Numbered from the stretch's first letter, positions 16,747 to 25,383 are shown. The stretch: DNA of 64,000 nt from Acidobacteriota bacterium (GCA_028877275.1 JAPPFP010000009.1:290889-354888); one strand, 5' to 3'. A program made the numbers and translations. The notes: a model not told the origin generated them from the letters alone.

Positions 16747-17748
16747 GTGAGCAACGACGACCATGGCATCACGCTGGCGGCGGTCGAAGAGACGCTTGCG
16801 CTGATCGCTCCTCACATCGTTGAGACGCCGGTCGTCGAGTGGTCGGGGCCCGAGATGCGGACGATCCTGCCGGGAGGCAGCCGCGTCCACGCCAAACTCG
16901 AGCTCTTTCAGCGCTCCGGCACGTTCAAGGCGCGCGGGGCGCTGTCGAACGTCCTGCGATTGAGCGCCGGACAACTGCGGGCCGGCGTGACGGCCATGAG
17001 CGCTGGCAATCACGCGATCGCCGTGGCGTATGCAGCGAAGGCGGCGGGGACCAGTGCGAAGGTCGTCATGCAGCGATCGGCCAATCCGGCGCGTGTCGAG
17101 CTGGCCAGGGCGCTAGGCGCCGAGATCCTGATGGCGGAGGATGGCCCGAGCGGATTCGAGATGGTGGCCGCGATCGCGGCGGCGGAGGGCCGGGCGGTGA
17201 TCCATCCATTCGACGGCTTGGCAACGGCCCTCGGCGCGGCGACGCTCGGTCTTGAGATGTATCGGCAGCTTGGCGACCTCGATGTGCTCGTCGTCGCCAT
17301 TGGCGGCGGCGGTCTGGCCGGCGGCGTGTCGGCGATCACGAAGCGATTGAACCCCGAGTGCTTCGTCGTCGGCGTGGAACCCGTGGGCGCCGACGTCATG
17401 CACAGGAGCTTCAGGTCCGGCAGACCGGAGCGCCTCGAAGGCGTGGACACCATCGCGGACAGTCTGGCGCCGCCCATGACCGAACGGCTGCCCTTCACGC
17501 TCTGCAGAAGCAACGTGGATCGGCTCGCCCTGGTCGCCGACCGCGAGTTGGCTCAAGCCATGGGGCTCATCTTCCGCGAACTGAAGCTCGCCGTGGAACC
17601 CGCCTGCGCCGCCAGCACCGCTGCCTTGCCGGGTCTCGCCGGGGAGCTCTCGGGTGCCCGCGTGGGGCTGATCCTCTGCGGGTCGAACATCGACCGGGAT
17701 ACGTACGATCGGTACTGCGAGCTCGGCGAGGGTCGCTTTCGTTCCTGA
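16747..17748 (+). CDS. Threonine/serine dehydratase-like PLP enzyme
   Basis: Fold-type II PLP enzyme (333 aa) of the threonine ammonia-lyase/serine racemase family. The Schiff-base lysine is in SGTFKARGA (about residue 60), the substrate loop is SAGNHAIAVAYAAK, and the phosphate-binding glycine loop is GGGGLAGG. No C-terminal ACT regulatory domain is present, so it is a catabolic-type rather than a biosynthetic feedback-controlled IlvA. It begins at GTG 16747 shortly after the ABC operon, suggesting breakdown of an imported hydroxy-amino acid. Candidates are threonine, serine, 3-hydroxyaspartate or a hydroxyectoine-derived compound; the sequence does not decide. Confidence 0.85.
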   Translation: MSNDDHGITLAAVEETLALIAPHIVETPVVEWSGPEMRTILPGGSRVHAKLELFQRSGTFKARGALSNVLRLSAGQLRAGVTAMSAGNHAIAVAYAAKAAGTSAKVVMQRSANPARVELARALGAEILMAEDGPSGFEMVAAIAAAEGRAVIHPFDGLATALGAATLGLEMYRQLGDLDVLVVAIGGGGLAGGVSAITKRLNPECFVVGVEPVGADVMHRSFRSGRPERLEGVDTIADSLAPPMTERLPFTLCRSNVDRLALVADRELAQAMGLIFRELKLAVEPACAASTAALPGLAGELSGARVGLILCGSNIDRDTYDRYCELGEGRFRS

Positions 17749-17770
17749 TCGGCGCTCGGGCGTCACGGCG

Positions 17771-18934
17771 TCAGGACGACCGGTACCGCCACAACCCGGT
17801 CGCCGCCATGCTGTAGGCGAACAGCAGCACCGACGCCGCCATACCGGGGACCAGGCCGGCGAGGGCGCCGTACTCCTCGACGATCCAGCCCAGGATGACG
17901 GCGCCGATCAGTGGAGCGCCGAGCAGGCCGAGGCCGAAGACGGACATGACGCGGCCCCGGGTCTGCGGCTCGGCGGCTTCCTGGACGATTGCGCGGGCGA
18001 GCGTGGTCGTGACGCCCATGTTCAGGCCCCAGGCGACGCTCGCCGTCACGACCAGCCACCAGGCCGGTTCGATCCAGATCAGGAACAGGACGAGGATCCG
18101 CGAGAGTTGCAGCACGACGAACCAGCGCCCGGGCTGCTGAAACGGCATGAACCGGAGCATGATCAGGTTGGAGACGACGGCGCCGGCGAAGAACAGGATC
18201 ATCAGCCAGGACAGGAGTTCCGCGTCGCCGTCGTAGACGCGCAGGACGACGAAGGGGAGCACGGTGAAGAAGGCGCCGGCATTGAAGATGCTGGAGACGA
18301 AGTTCACGGTCATCGCGTCGAACACGGGCCGCTGGCGGTAAGAGGCCCGGAAGCCCTCGGCGATGCGGCGCCAGGCGGGCGCGCCGGCCTCCCCGTCGTT
18401 CACGGGCTGCGATCCGATCCGGCGGATCCAGAGAGCCGCGGCGGCCAGGCAGAGGCTCTGGGCCAGCAGGACCTGGCGTAACCCGAAGGAGTCGAGTTGT
18501 CCGGCGACCCGGAGTCCGATCATGTAGGTGAACATGCTGATCGCGGTGGCCGCGGTCACTCCGCGCTGCAGGTCGCGCCCCGCGATCCTGTTCAGCACCG
18601 CCTGCTGCGCCGGGCTGGAGAACGACAGGGCGGCGCTGAGGCCGAGTCCCCAGGCGGTCACCGTCCATACGTTGAGTCCGCCCAGTTCCAGAGCCAGGAC
18701 CAGACCGAAGGGAACGAGCGCCGCGGCGCCGAACACGCGCGTCAGGATCGCCCTGGCGTCCGTGCGGTCCGCGTTGGCTCCGCCCCAGAGCATGATGATC
18801 ACACCGGGCAGGCCGATTGCCGCCTGCAGCGGCCCCACCCGGTCGGCGGGCAGAGCGAGTACGCCGGCGAGCAGCCAGACCAGCAGGAGCTGTTGCATCG
18901 CGAGGCCGGCGCTCGAGCAGGCCCACGACCCCAT
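17771..18934 (-). CDS. MFS transporter (EntS-like, MFS_3)
   Basis: A polytopic permease of about 390-410 residues with around 11-12 hydrophobic helices. It resembles the MFS_3 branch (enterobactin exporter EntS and relatives), with cues such as LWGGANADRTDARAIL in loop 2-3 and FSSPAQQAVLNRIAGRDLQRGV. The exact start is uncertain. ATG 18934 is the first ATG clear of the divergent gene, but the first helix appears to begin slightly upstream (WRRPGLLAYMGSW), so a CTG near 18961 or another non-ATG start is possible. The track start at 19234 lies inside the divergent methyltransferase gene and is not credible. Substrate unknown. Confidence 0.78.
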   Translation of the reverse strand: MGSWACSSAGLAMQQLLLVWLLAGVLALPADRVGPLQAAIGLPGVIIMLWGGANADRTDARAILTRVFGAAALVPFGLVLALELGGLNVWTVTAWGLGLSAALSFSSPAQQAVLNRIAGRDLQRGVTAATAISMFTYMIGLRVAGQLDSFGLRQVLLAQSLCLAAAALWIRRIGSQPVNDGEAGAPAWRRIAEGFRASYRQRPVFDAMTVNFVSSIFNAGAFFTVLPFVVLRVYDGDAELLSWLMILFFAGAVVSNLIMLRFMPFQQPGRWFVVLQLSRILVLFLIWIEPAWWLVVTASVAWGLNMGVTTTLARAIVQEAAEPQTRGRVMSVFGLGLLGAPLIGAVILGWIVEEYGALAGLVPGMAASVLLFAYSMAATGLWRYRSS

Positions 18935-18992
18935 GTACGCTAGGAGGCCCGGTCGGCGCCACAGGCTGACGGCAGGGGTGGCGGGAGAGACG

Positions 18993-19793
18993 ATGACGCG
19001 GATCTCGGTTGGCGGCGGTGTCCGGAAGAGCCTGCGAAGGCTACACGCGGGCCTGGGGCGCCGGTCGGCGGCCGGCATTCTGGGCGTTGCCGCCGCGTCG
19101 GCCGTCGGCCTCGCAGGCTGTACGGCGTCGGCCCAGGAGGCGGTCGACTTCGCGGAACTGAGGCGGCGCATGGTGCGCGACACGATCGCCGAACCCCGCG
19201 ACGGTCGACCGCCGGTGCTCGACGTGCGCGTCATCGACGCGATGGAGAAGGTCGAACGTCACCTCTTCGTGCCGGAGGAGATCCGCGAGTGGGCCTACCG
19301 CGACTCGCCGCTGGGGATCGGCTGGCAGCAGACGATCTCCCAGCCCTACATCGTGGCGCTGATGACCGAGCTCGCGGAGCCCGACCCGGAGGACAGGGTG
19401 CTCGAGATCGGCACCGGCTCGGGCTACCAGGCCGCGGTGCTGGCGGAGATCGTCGATCAGGTGTTCACGATCGAGATCGTGGAGCCCCTCGGGCTGCGGG
19501 CGGCGGCGGCGCTTGACGCGGCCGGGTACGGGAACGTGACGACCCGGATTGGCGACGGCTACGCGGGGTGGCCCGAGGAGGCGCCCTTCGACGCGATCGT
19601 CGTCACGGCGGCGCCGGACCACGTGCCGCAGCCCCTGGTCGATCAGCTGGCCGCCGGCGGCCGGCTGGTGCTGCCGGTGGGGCCCGATGGCGGCCGCCAG
19701 GAACTCCAGGTGCTGGAAAAGCAGGCGGACGGGTCGGTGGCTCGGACCCGCGTCATTCCGGTGCGCTTCGTGCCGCTGACGCGAAGTCGCTAG
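18993..19793 (+). CDS. pcm: Exported protein-L-isoaspartate O-methyltransferase-like protein
   Basis: SAM-dependent protein repair methyltransferase family member (266 aa) that would methylate isoaspartyl residues. Motifs: GIGWQQTISQPYIVALMTEL, the SAM-binding VLEIGTGSGYQAAVLAEI, and AIVVTAAPDHVPQPLVDQL. Unlike cytosolic Pcm it has an N-terminal export signal: basic RKSLRRLHAGLGRRSAAG, hydrophobic core ILGVAAASAVGLAGC and a lipobox-like LAGC, so it may be a periplasmic lipoprotein. GGGAGA precedes ATG 18993 at good spacing, so this start is firm. If exported, supply of SAM outside the cytoplasm is a problem, as for other exported Pcm homologues. The divergent neighbour is an MFS transporter. 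Confidence 0.86.
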   Translation: MTRISVGGGVRKSLRRLHAGLGRRSAAGILGVAAASAVGLAGCTASAQEAVDFAELRRRMVRDTIAEPRDGRPPVLDVRVIDAMEKVERHLFVPEEIREWAYRDSPLGIGWQQTISQPYIVALMTELAEPDPEDRVLEIGTGSGYQAAVLAEIVDQVFTIEIVEPLGLRAAAALDAAGYGNVTTRIGDGYAGWPEEAPFDAIVVTAAPDHVPQPLVDQLAAGGRLVLPVGPDGGRQELQVLEKQADGSVARTRVIPVRFVPLTRSR

Positions 19794-19799
19794 CGGCGC

Positions 19800-20462
19800 C
19801 TACAACGGCACTTCCTCGCCCTCGCCTTCGATGACCAGTCCGAGGGTCACGCCGCCGAGGGGTACGGCCAGTGTGGGCTGGTCGAGGTCGTTCCAGAACA
19901 TGGTGGCGCTCTCCGTGCCGTCGTAGTTCTGAAACAGGGCCATCGTCATCGGGTGGGTGGCGCCCTCGATGATCGTGATGCTGGCTTCGACCAGGGGCTC
20001 CTGCTCCGGGAAGCCGTAGGGATCGAACGTGTCGAGAGTGACCGGAATGAGGACCACGAAGTCGCGGAACCAGGTCTGCCCGGTGTGGTCGCCGTCCGCC
20101 GGCTGTACGGCGTAGCGGAGGGTGTAGGTGCCGGCCGGCACGATCTGCTTCTTGTAGGTGCTCCAGTCGTCCGTCGTGCGCATCAGGCCGACCAGACCGC
20201 CGGGAGGCAGGGTCGGATACTCGACCCCGAGTTCGGCCGAGGGGTCCTGCATGGGGAGCGCGGGCGGGAACCAGAACTCGATCGGCTGGCCCTCGTCGCG
20301 GACCACCCTGTAGCCGGCCGGATCGAGGAGCGGCGACAGCCAGCCCGGCAGATCCGGAGGCAGCTCCGCCGTGCGCTCGAGCGAAGGATCGGCGGCAAGC
20401 GGCGCCGCGAGCAGCAGCGCGGCGAGCAGCGGCCCAACGAGCGGGAGACCAGCGCTCCTCAC
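19800..20462 (-). CDS. Secreted protein of unknown function, partner of di-heme peroxidase
   Basis: A 220-residue protein with a signal peptide (LPLVGPLLAALLLAAPLAADP) and a mature part rich in beta structure, for example VPAGTYTLRYAVQPADGDHTG and PLVEASITIIEGATHPMTMALF. I do not recognise a characterised family; the PAGTYTLRY segment is reminiscent of several periplasmic DUF beta-sandwich proteins. GTG 20462 overlaps the stop of the cytochrome peroxidase gene (GTGA), so the two are translationally coupled and the product is probably a periplasmic companion of that enzyme. The track ORF reaching 21413 is a shadow of the peroxidase. Confidence 0.75.
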   Translation of the reverse strand: MRSAGLPLVGPLLAALLLAAPLAADPSLERTAELPPDLPGWLSPLLDPAGYRVVRDEGQPIEFWFPPALPMQDPSAELGVEYPTLPPGGLVGLMRTTDDWSTYKKQIVPAGTYTLRYAVQPADGDHTGQTWFRDFVVLIPVTLDTFDPYGFPEQEPLVEASITIIEGATHPMTMALFQNYDGTESATMFWNDLDQPTLAVPLGGVTLGLVIEGEGEEVPL

Positions 20463-21595
20463 TCGAAGTTGATCAGGTAGTGGCGGAAGTTCTCGGGCCC
20501 CACCTCGTCCAGCATCTGCAGGAACAGGACCAGCGGCTCGATGTCCGCGTCCGAGATGTTGATCTCGCCGAACAGCGGGTCGACGCCTTCCTGTTCGCTG
20601 TCGGCCGCTTCCGCCAGCGCCATGTGGGCCCGGATCGCGTCTTCGAGGGTGGCGGCGCTGCCGTCGTGCAGGTACGGGTCGGTGCGGGCGAGGTTCCGGA
20701 GCGGCGGCGTCTTGAAGTCGCCGGCGCCGGTGCCGTGGAGCGCGTAGTCGCTGAAGGTCGGCGGCACGTGGCAGCGGACGCAGTTGCCGACGGACTCCAC
20801 GTCGAAGGCGCGGAAGAAGGTCTTGAAGCCCTCGTAGGCCGTCTCGGTGAACCCCTCTGGCCGCCGGATCAGGTTCCGCCCCTCCTGGTTGAAGATCCGG
20901 CTCTCGATGCTCGCCGCGTAGTTCAGCATGTCCTCGTCGTCGTTCGGCTGCTTGCGGAAGCGGTTCTGCTCGGCGAACGCGTCCCAGCGCGCGGTCATCG
21001 TGTAGCTCAGCGTGCGGGTGTAGTCGGCCAGGGCGCGGGCGGCGGCCGCGGCCACCTCGGGCCGCGGCAGGGACTCCAGGTCCAGGCCGTAGACCTCCTG
21101 GAACTGATCGAGATAGGGCACGCCGGAGATCGCGTTGTGGCCCTCGTTGAGCAGCACGTAGGTCGCGTTGTCCATCCCCGCGTCGCGGTCCTCGTCGCTC
21201 CAGCCGTACTGCTTGCCGACCAGCTTGTCGAGGATCATGTCCTCCATCGAGTCGTAGGCGCCATCCCAGCCGAACACCTCGGCGCGGGAGGCGTCGGCCA
21301 GTGTCTGCGCGTTCCGCTCGGTCGTCTCGCGGTTCGCGGTCAGGCTGGTCGGCGTGTAGTCGGCGTAGTAGCGCTCCGACTTGCCGGGCACCGACTCGCC
21401 GATGGCGTGGCACACGGAGCAGGCGATCGCGAAGCCCGTTCCCTGGTTGTTGAACAGGAGCTCGGCGAACAGGTCGTTGCCGAGCTGTTGCAACGTCTCT
21501 GACGGTTCCTCCTCCTGGGCGGCGGTCGCGGCGCCGAACAGGAGAGCGGTTGCCATGGCGAGCGCCGCCGGACCGATCACGCTTCTTCGCTTCAT
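20459..21595 (-). CDS. Di-heme cytochrome c peroxidase / MauG-like protein
   Basis: Periplasmic c-type cytochrome (378 aa) with signal peptide PAALAMATALLFGAATAAQ and two covalent heme motifs, CSVCH (about residue 60) and CVRCH (about residue 273). These are the spacing and order of the bacterial cytochrome c peroxidase/MauG family. Family segments such as KTPPLRNLARTDPYLHDGSAATLEDAI support this. Members reduce H2O2 or use it for protein oxidation; which applies here is unknown. ACGGAGGACGACA precedes the ATG, a normal Shine-Dalgarno. The downstream secreted protein is coupled by a 4-nt overlap. Confidence 0.9.
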   Translation of the reverse strand: MKRRSVIGPAALAMATALLFGAATAAQEEEPSETLQQLGNDLFAELLFNNQGTGFAIACSVCHAIGESVPGKSERYYADYTPTSLTANRETTERNAQTLADASRAEVFGWDGAYDSMEDMILDKLVGKQYGWSDEDRDAGMDNATYVLLNEGHNAISGVPYLDQFQEVYGLDLESLPRPEVAAAAARALADYTRTLSYTMTARWDAFAEQNRFRKQPNDDEDMLNYAASIESRIFNQEGRNLIRRPEGFTETAYEGFKTFFRAFDVESVGNCVRCHVPPTFSDYALHGTGAGDFKTPPLRNLARTDPYLHDGSAATLEDAIRAHMALAEAADSEQEGVDPLFGEINISDADIEPLVLFLQMLDEVGPENFRHYLINFE

Positions 21596-21639
21596 TGTCG
21601 TCCTCCGTGATTGCCGAGAATAAACGATCCGATCAGTGG

Positions 21640-21645
21640 CACACT
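21640..21645 (+). promoter_or_regulatory. Weak -10-like hexamer next to the HAD gene
   Basis: CACACT (matches TATAAT at the two most conserved positions, A2 and T6) ends 8 nt before ATG 21654, and there is no Shine-Dalgarno. This fits the leaderless pattern seen at other genes here, but the hexamer is weak. Confidence 0.25.
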
Positions 21646-21653
21646 AAGCCGCC

Positions 21654-22400
21654 ATGGCGAGGGCGCGAACGGTTCCCTGGGCGGAACTCGACACGATCTT
21701 CTTCGACGCCGGCAACACCTTCCTGTCGATGGACTTCGACCGGGTCGCGGCGGTTGCGGCCAGCCTCGGCGTCGAATGCTCCGGACGGCAGCTGGAACGA
21801 GCCGAGGCAGCGGCGCGGCCGGTGCTCTCCGCGGCCCTGGCCGAGCGGCGGACGACCGAGGGAGGCGGGGCCTTCCGGTTCTACCTGGGAGCAACTCTCG
21901 AGCGGCTGCCGGCGTCCAGCCGGGTCGATGTCGAGCTGGAGGCCGTCGTCTCCGGGCTCGCGGAGCGGCTGTTCTCGCCCGGCCACAACGACCGGCTCTG
22001 GAACCGCAGGCTGCCGGGCCGGAGGGAAGCGCTCGAGCGAATCCGCGCGCTCGGCTACCGCATGGTGGTGGTCAGCAACTCGGACGGCAGCATGGCGCGG
22101 ACCGTCAAACGGATCGGCATGGACCATCTCTTCGACGGCCTGGTCGACTCGACGGTCGTGGGCTTCGAGAAGCCGGACCCCCGGATCTTCGAGGTTGCTC
22201 TCGAACTGGTCGGCGCGCGTTCGGAACGGACGGTGCACGTAGGCGACCTGTATGCCGCCGACGTCGTCGGCGCGTGGGCCGCCGGCGTTCACGCCGTCCT
22301 GCTCGATCCCTGGGCCGACTGGCCGGAGATGGACTGCCCGAAGGTGGCCGACCTGGACGAGCTGGCGTCGCTGTTGCCGGGGCCGCCGGGACGAGCGTGA
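21654..22400 (+). CDS. HAD-superfamily hydrolase
   Basis: A 248-residue haloacid dehalogenase-like phosphatase. Motif I is IFFDAGNTFLSMD, with the nucleophile Asp and an unusual Asn two residues before the usual position of Thr. Motif II is VVVSNSDG, motif III is the lysine region GFEKPDPRIFEVAL, and motif IV is VHVGDLYAADVVGAWAAG. The cap is inserted after motif I (C1 type, helical). Substrate unknown. The stop overlaps the following methyltransferase start (GTGA), so they form a two-gene operon. Confidence 0.85.
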   Translation: MARARTVPWAELDTIFFDAGNTFLSMDFDRVAAVAASLGVECSGRQLERAEAAARPVLSAALAERRTTEGGGAFRFYLGATLERLPASSRVDVELEAVVSGLAERLFSPGHNDRLWNRRLPGRREALERIRALGYRMVVVSNSDGSMARTVKRIGMDHLFDGLVDSTVVGFEKPDPRIFEVALELVGARSERTVHVGDLYAADVVGAWAAGVHAVLLDPWADWPEMDCPKVADLDELASLLPGPPGRA

Positions 22401-23218
22401 AGCCCGCGGATGTCCGTCGGCACCGCCATCGGTTCTACGAGGCGGCCGTCCAGAACGTGGAAGTGGACATCGACTTTGTCGAGCGTGTCTATCGTCGCCT
22501 CAACGGGCGGCTTCCCGCGACCCTGCGGGAGGACTTCTGCGGCACGGCTTCGCTGGCGAGCGCCTTCGCGGCGCGCAGGCCGGAGAACCGCGCCTGGGGC
22601 ATCGACCTGCACCGCCCGACGCTGGACTGGGGCTGGCGCAATCGCGTCGAGGCCAGGTGTGTCGAGGACAGAGTGGAGCTCGAGTGTCGCGACGTCCGCC
22701 TGGCGCCCGGCCCGGCGGTCGACGTGCAGGTCGCCTTCAACTTCTCCTTCTTCCTGTTCCCGGGGCGCGGTGAGATGCTGGACTACTTCCGGGCGGCCAG
22801 GCGCTCGCTCGAGCCCGGAGGCCTGTTCGTCCTGGACGCCTTCGGCGGCACGGACTCGTTTCAGGCGACAACCGAGGACACGGAGATCGAGGCCTCGGTA
22901 GGCGTCGACGGAGTCGCCCTGCCGGCCTTCACCTACAGTTGGGACCAGCTCGCCTTCAACGCCGTCGACCACTGGATGCGCTGCGCGATGCACTTCACTC
23001 CGGCGGGCGGGGAGAAGGTGCGCAACGTGTTTCGCTACGCGTGGCGAATGTGGACCCTGCCCGAGATCCGGGAGCTACTGGCCGAGGCCGGGTTCGACGA
23101 CATCGACGTGTACGGCGAGGGCTGGGATGCCGGCACCGGGGAAGGGAACGGCATCTTCCGGCGCCGCACGCGAATGGCGAACGAGGGCAGTTGGGTGGTC
23201 TACCTCGTCGCGCGCTAG
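22397..23218 (+). CDS. Class I SAM-dependent methyltransferase
   Basis: A 273-residue soluble methyltransferase. The SAM-binding region is LREDFCGTASLASAFAARRPENRAWGIDLHRPTLDWG, an FCGTG-like glycine loop followed by the acidic D of strand 2. Post-motif strands are VQVAFNFSFFLF and SLEPGGLFVLDAFGG. The C-terminus has the antiparallel strand and aromatic-rich lid (FRYAWRMWTLPEIRELLAEAGF). GTG 22397 overlaps the HAD stop. The target is unknown; small molecules are more likely than nucleic acids. The 3' end overlaps the convergent actin-like gene by 4 nt. Confidence 0.84.
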   Translation: MKPADVRRHRHRFYEAAVQNVEVDIDFVERVYRRLNGRLPATLREDFCGTASLASAFAARRPENRAWGIDLHRPTLDWGWRNRVEARCVEDRVELECRDVRLAPGPAVDVQVAFNFSFFLFPGRGEMLDYFRAARRSLEPGGLFVLDAFGGTDSFQATTEDTEIEASVGVDGVALPAFTYSWDQLAFNAVDHWMRCAMHFTPAGGEKVRNVFRYAWRMWTLPEIRELLAEAGFDDIDVYGEGWDAGTGEGNGIFRRRTRMANEGSWVVYLVAR

Positions 23219-24273
23219 GGACTGCCTTCACTACCGGCCAAACGCTGCCAGTCCTCGTCCCGGACGTCGTTGGCCAGAGTCAGGCCGCCGTCCGAGCCGA
23301 CGAAGACCGGGTCCTTGACCACGCGCACACGCCCGCCGCCCAGCTCGCCGAGCGCGTTCTGCAGTGCCGCGCCAAGGCCCCGAATCAGCCCGGATCCGCC
23401 GGTCAGGATGACGTTGTTGCGGACCCGGCTCTGGTACTCGGGCTCGACGCGGGCGATCAGGTCGAGCATCGTCTCCCGCAGCGGCTCCAGGAGACTCTCG
23501 CAGGCCGTGCGCATCGGCTCGGTGATGTCGATCCGGGTCGGTCTGCCGCTTACCGGCGCGTCGACCACGACCGGGCCGCCTCCGCCCACGAAGGAGTGCT
23601 TCTCCTTCCATGCGCGCGCCATGTGGATCGACACCGAAGCGTCGGGGAAGCGTTCCTCGATGCGCGCGTGCAGGTGATGATCGACGGCGTCGCCGGCGAC
23701 GGTCAAGGTCCGCTGATCGCTCTCGGTCGGAAAGCGGCCCATGAGAACGCAGAGGTCCGTTGTCCCCGCGCCGATATCCACGACCATCGTGTGGACCAGG
23801 GCGTCGAGGCCGTAGGCGACGGCGAACGGTTCCGAGACGATCATCGTGCTCTTGACCTGGCCGTCGAGGATGCGGCGCAGGTTCTGGCGGTTGACCCGGA
23901 GCGTTTCGGCCGGCACGCCGACGACGGCGTGGATCGCCGGCTTCGGGTTCCGTCCCGCGGGCACCGCCAGTTCGAGCAGCCGGCGGACGATCTCGCGCAC
24001 CGCCTGCTCGTCGCGGGCGGACCCTTCCTTGATCAGGCCCCGCTCGAGTGGCCGGCGCAGATCGAGCATCGGTCGTTTCTCCAGTGCCTCGATGCCCACG
24101 AGCACGTCGCGCTGGAGGACCTTTCGGGCGACCATGTCCCGCGGCCAGCCGACGTAGCTACGCACCATGTGGCGCTCGCCGTTCGCGGCCGAGATCGAAC
24201 TGCGCGACGTTCCCAGGTCGATGCCCACCTTGAGTACCGGCGGATCGGGCATGGCGGCGGTCTGCGTGGTCAT
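23215..24273 (-). CDS. MamK-like bacterial actin
   Basis: A 352-residue actin/Hsp70-superfamily filament protein. Phosphate-1 loop VGIDLGTSRSSISA (about residues 16-29), phosphate-2 VVDIGAGTTDLCVL (about 165-178) and adenosine motif NVILTGGSGLIRGLG (about 297-311) are all present. The N-terminal region SYVGWPRDMVARKVLQRDVLVGIEALEKRPMLDLRRPLERGLI corresponds, from memory, to the magnetosome filament protein MamK (VGYPKD.IARKLL...LDIRNPLQ.GL) and not to MreB, which lacks it. So does VIVSEPFAVAYGLDALVHTMVVDIGAGTTD. No mreCD, magnetosome or flagellar gene is nearby. It is the second gene after an amidase_3, 9 nt away, pointing to envelope-linked filaments. A general MreB-like label would be the fallback. 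Confidence 0.85.
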   Translation of the reverse strand: MTTQTAAMPDPPVLKVGIDLGTSRSSISAANGERHMVRSYVGWPRDMVARKVLQRDVLVGIEALEKRPMLDLRRPLERGLIKEGSARDEQAVREIVRRLLELAVPAGRNPKPAIHAVVGVPAETLRVNRQNLRRILDGQVKSTMIVSEPFAVAYGLDALVHTMVVDIGAGTTDLCVLMGRFPTESDQRTLTVAGDAVDHHLHARIEERFPDASVSIHMARAWKEKHSFVGGGGPVVVDAPVSGRPTRIDITEPMRTACESLLEPLRETMLDLIARVEPEYQSRVRNNVILTGGSGLIRGLGAALQNALGELGGGRVRVVKDPVFVGSDGGLTLANDVRDEDWQRLAGSEGSP

Positions 24274-24282
24274 CCTTCGGCC

Positions 24283-25299
24283 TCAGGCGCCGGTGAGCCC
24301 AGCCTCGGACAGCAGAGACTCGGCATAGCCCTGGATGCCCGCATCCAGGGCTTCGGCGATCGACTGGATGTAGTTCCCGTCCCTCAGTCTCTCGACCTCC
24401 TTCGCGTCTGAGAGGCAGGAAACCTCGGCCAGTACCGCCGGCATCTCCGCCCCGATCAGGACCACGAAGGGCGCGGACTTGACGCCCCGGTCCCGGAGAT
24501 CCGGGTTCTCGGCCCGCAGGCGTCCGAAGAGCGACTGCTGAATCGCGGTTGCCAGCGCCCGACTGTCGTCCTGCCGAGCCTGCGCGTACACCCCGTCGAG
24601 GAGCCGGCGCAGGTCGCCGAGGGAGTAGCCCTGGGCCTCGGAGTTCTCGCGCTCGGCAAGCGCGGAAAGCTCGGGATCGTCGGTGGGGCCGAGATAGTAG
24701 GTCTCGACGCCGCAGGCCCGGTTCGCCGGCAACCAGTTCACATGGATCGAAACGAATACGTCGGCGCCCGCCCGGTTGGCGATCAGGGTGCGGTGGTCGA
24801 GGGCGACGTTCATGTCGGTTTCCCGGGTCATCGCGACCCGGTAGCGGTCGTCCAGGAGGTTGCGCAGCCGGTAGGCAATGTCGAGGGCCAGGGCCTTCTC
24901 GGTCAGGCCGTCGGCGGCCGTGCCGGGCGAGGAGCCGCCGTGACCGGGGTCGAGCACGATTCGTTCGACGGGCAGCGGGAACACGCTCACGTCGACGGCC
25001 TCCGGGGGACCGGTGAAGCGGATCTCGGGCGTCTGTACGGCCCCGTCCACCTCCGCCGCGGGCGGAGGGTCCGGCACCGGGCGCTTCAGTTCCAGGTAGC
25101 CGAGGGCGGCCGCAGCCGCGATGGGAAGCAGCAGCAGGAGGCTCCATGGCGATGCCCGGCGCGGGCGGCGAACCGGCCCGATGTCCGGCTCGTCGCGCGA
25201 CCCGGGCGCCCTGTGGCCCAGGGCCTCGTTGTCGCGCACGGCGGCCTCGATCAGGCCGCGTTTGAAGCGCGGGCCGCCGTTTTGCGTGCCGGGTGTCAC
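24283..25299 (-). CDS. Membrane-anchored N-acetylmuramoyl-L-alanine amidase (Amidase_3)
   Basis: Zinc-dependent peptidoglycan amidase (338 aa). A cytoplasmic N-terminus of about 48 residues precedes one signal-anchor helix (SPWSLLLLLPIAAAAALGYLEL), so the catalytic domain faces the periplasm. Zinc ligands and catalytic residues appear in order: VLDPGHGG, TEKALALDIAYRL, VFVSIHVNW and the C-terminal glutamate AEVSCLSD. No SPOR, AMIN or LysM domain is present. GTG 25299 has GGAGG six bases upstream. The MamK-like actin gene follows after 9 nt, so the pair is probably cotranscribed. A role in cell separation or localised wall remodelling is inferred. Confidence 0.9.
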   Translation of the reverse strand: MTPGTQNGGPRFKRGLIEAAVRDNEALGHRAPGSRDEPDIGPVRRPRRASPWSLLLLLPIAAAAALGYLELKRPVPDPPPAAEVDGAVQTPEIRFTGPPEAVDVSVFPLPVERIVLDPGHGGSSPGTAADGLTEKALALDIAYRLRNLLDDRYRVAMTRETDMNVALDHRTLIANRAGADVFVSIHVNWLPANRACGVETYYLGPTDDPELSALAERENSEAQGYSLGDLRRLLDGVYAQARQDDSRALATAIQQSLFGRLRAENPDLRDRGVKSAPFVVLIGAEMPAVLAEVSCLSDAKEVERLRDGNYIQSIAEALDAGIQGYAESLLSEAGLTGA

Positions 25300-25383
25300 A
25301 CCGCCTCCGCAGACATGAATCGACGCTACATGATCGACTCACCGCACGTAACCTCAAGTAGTCTCGCGGGTTGGTGCTGTGCG

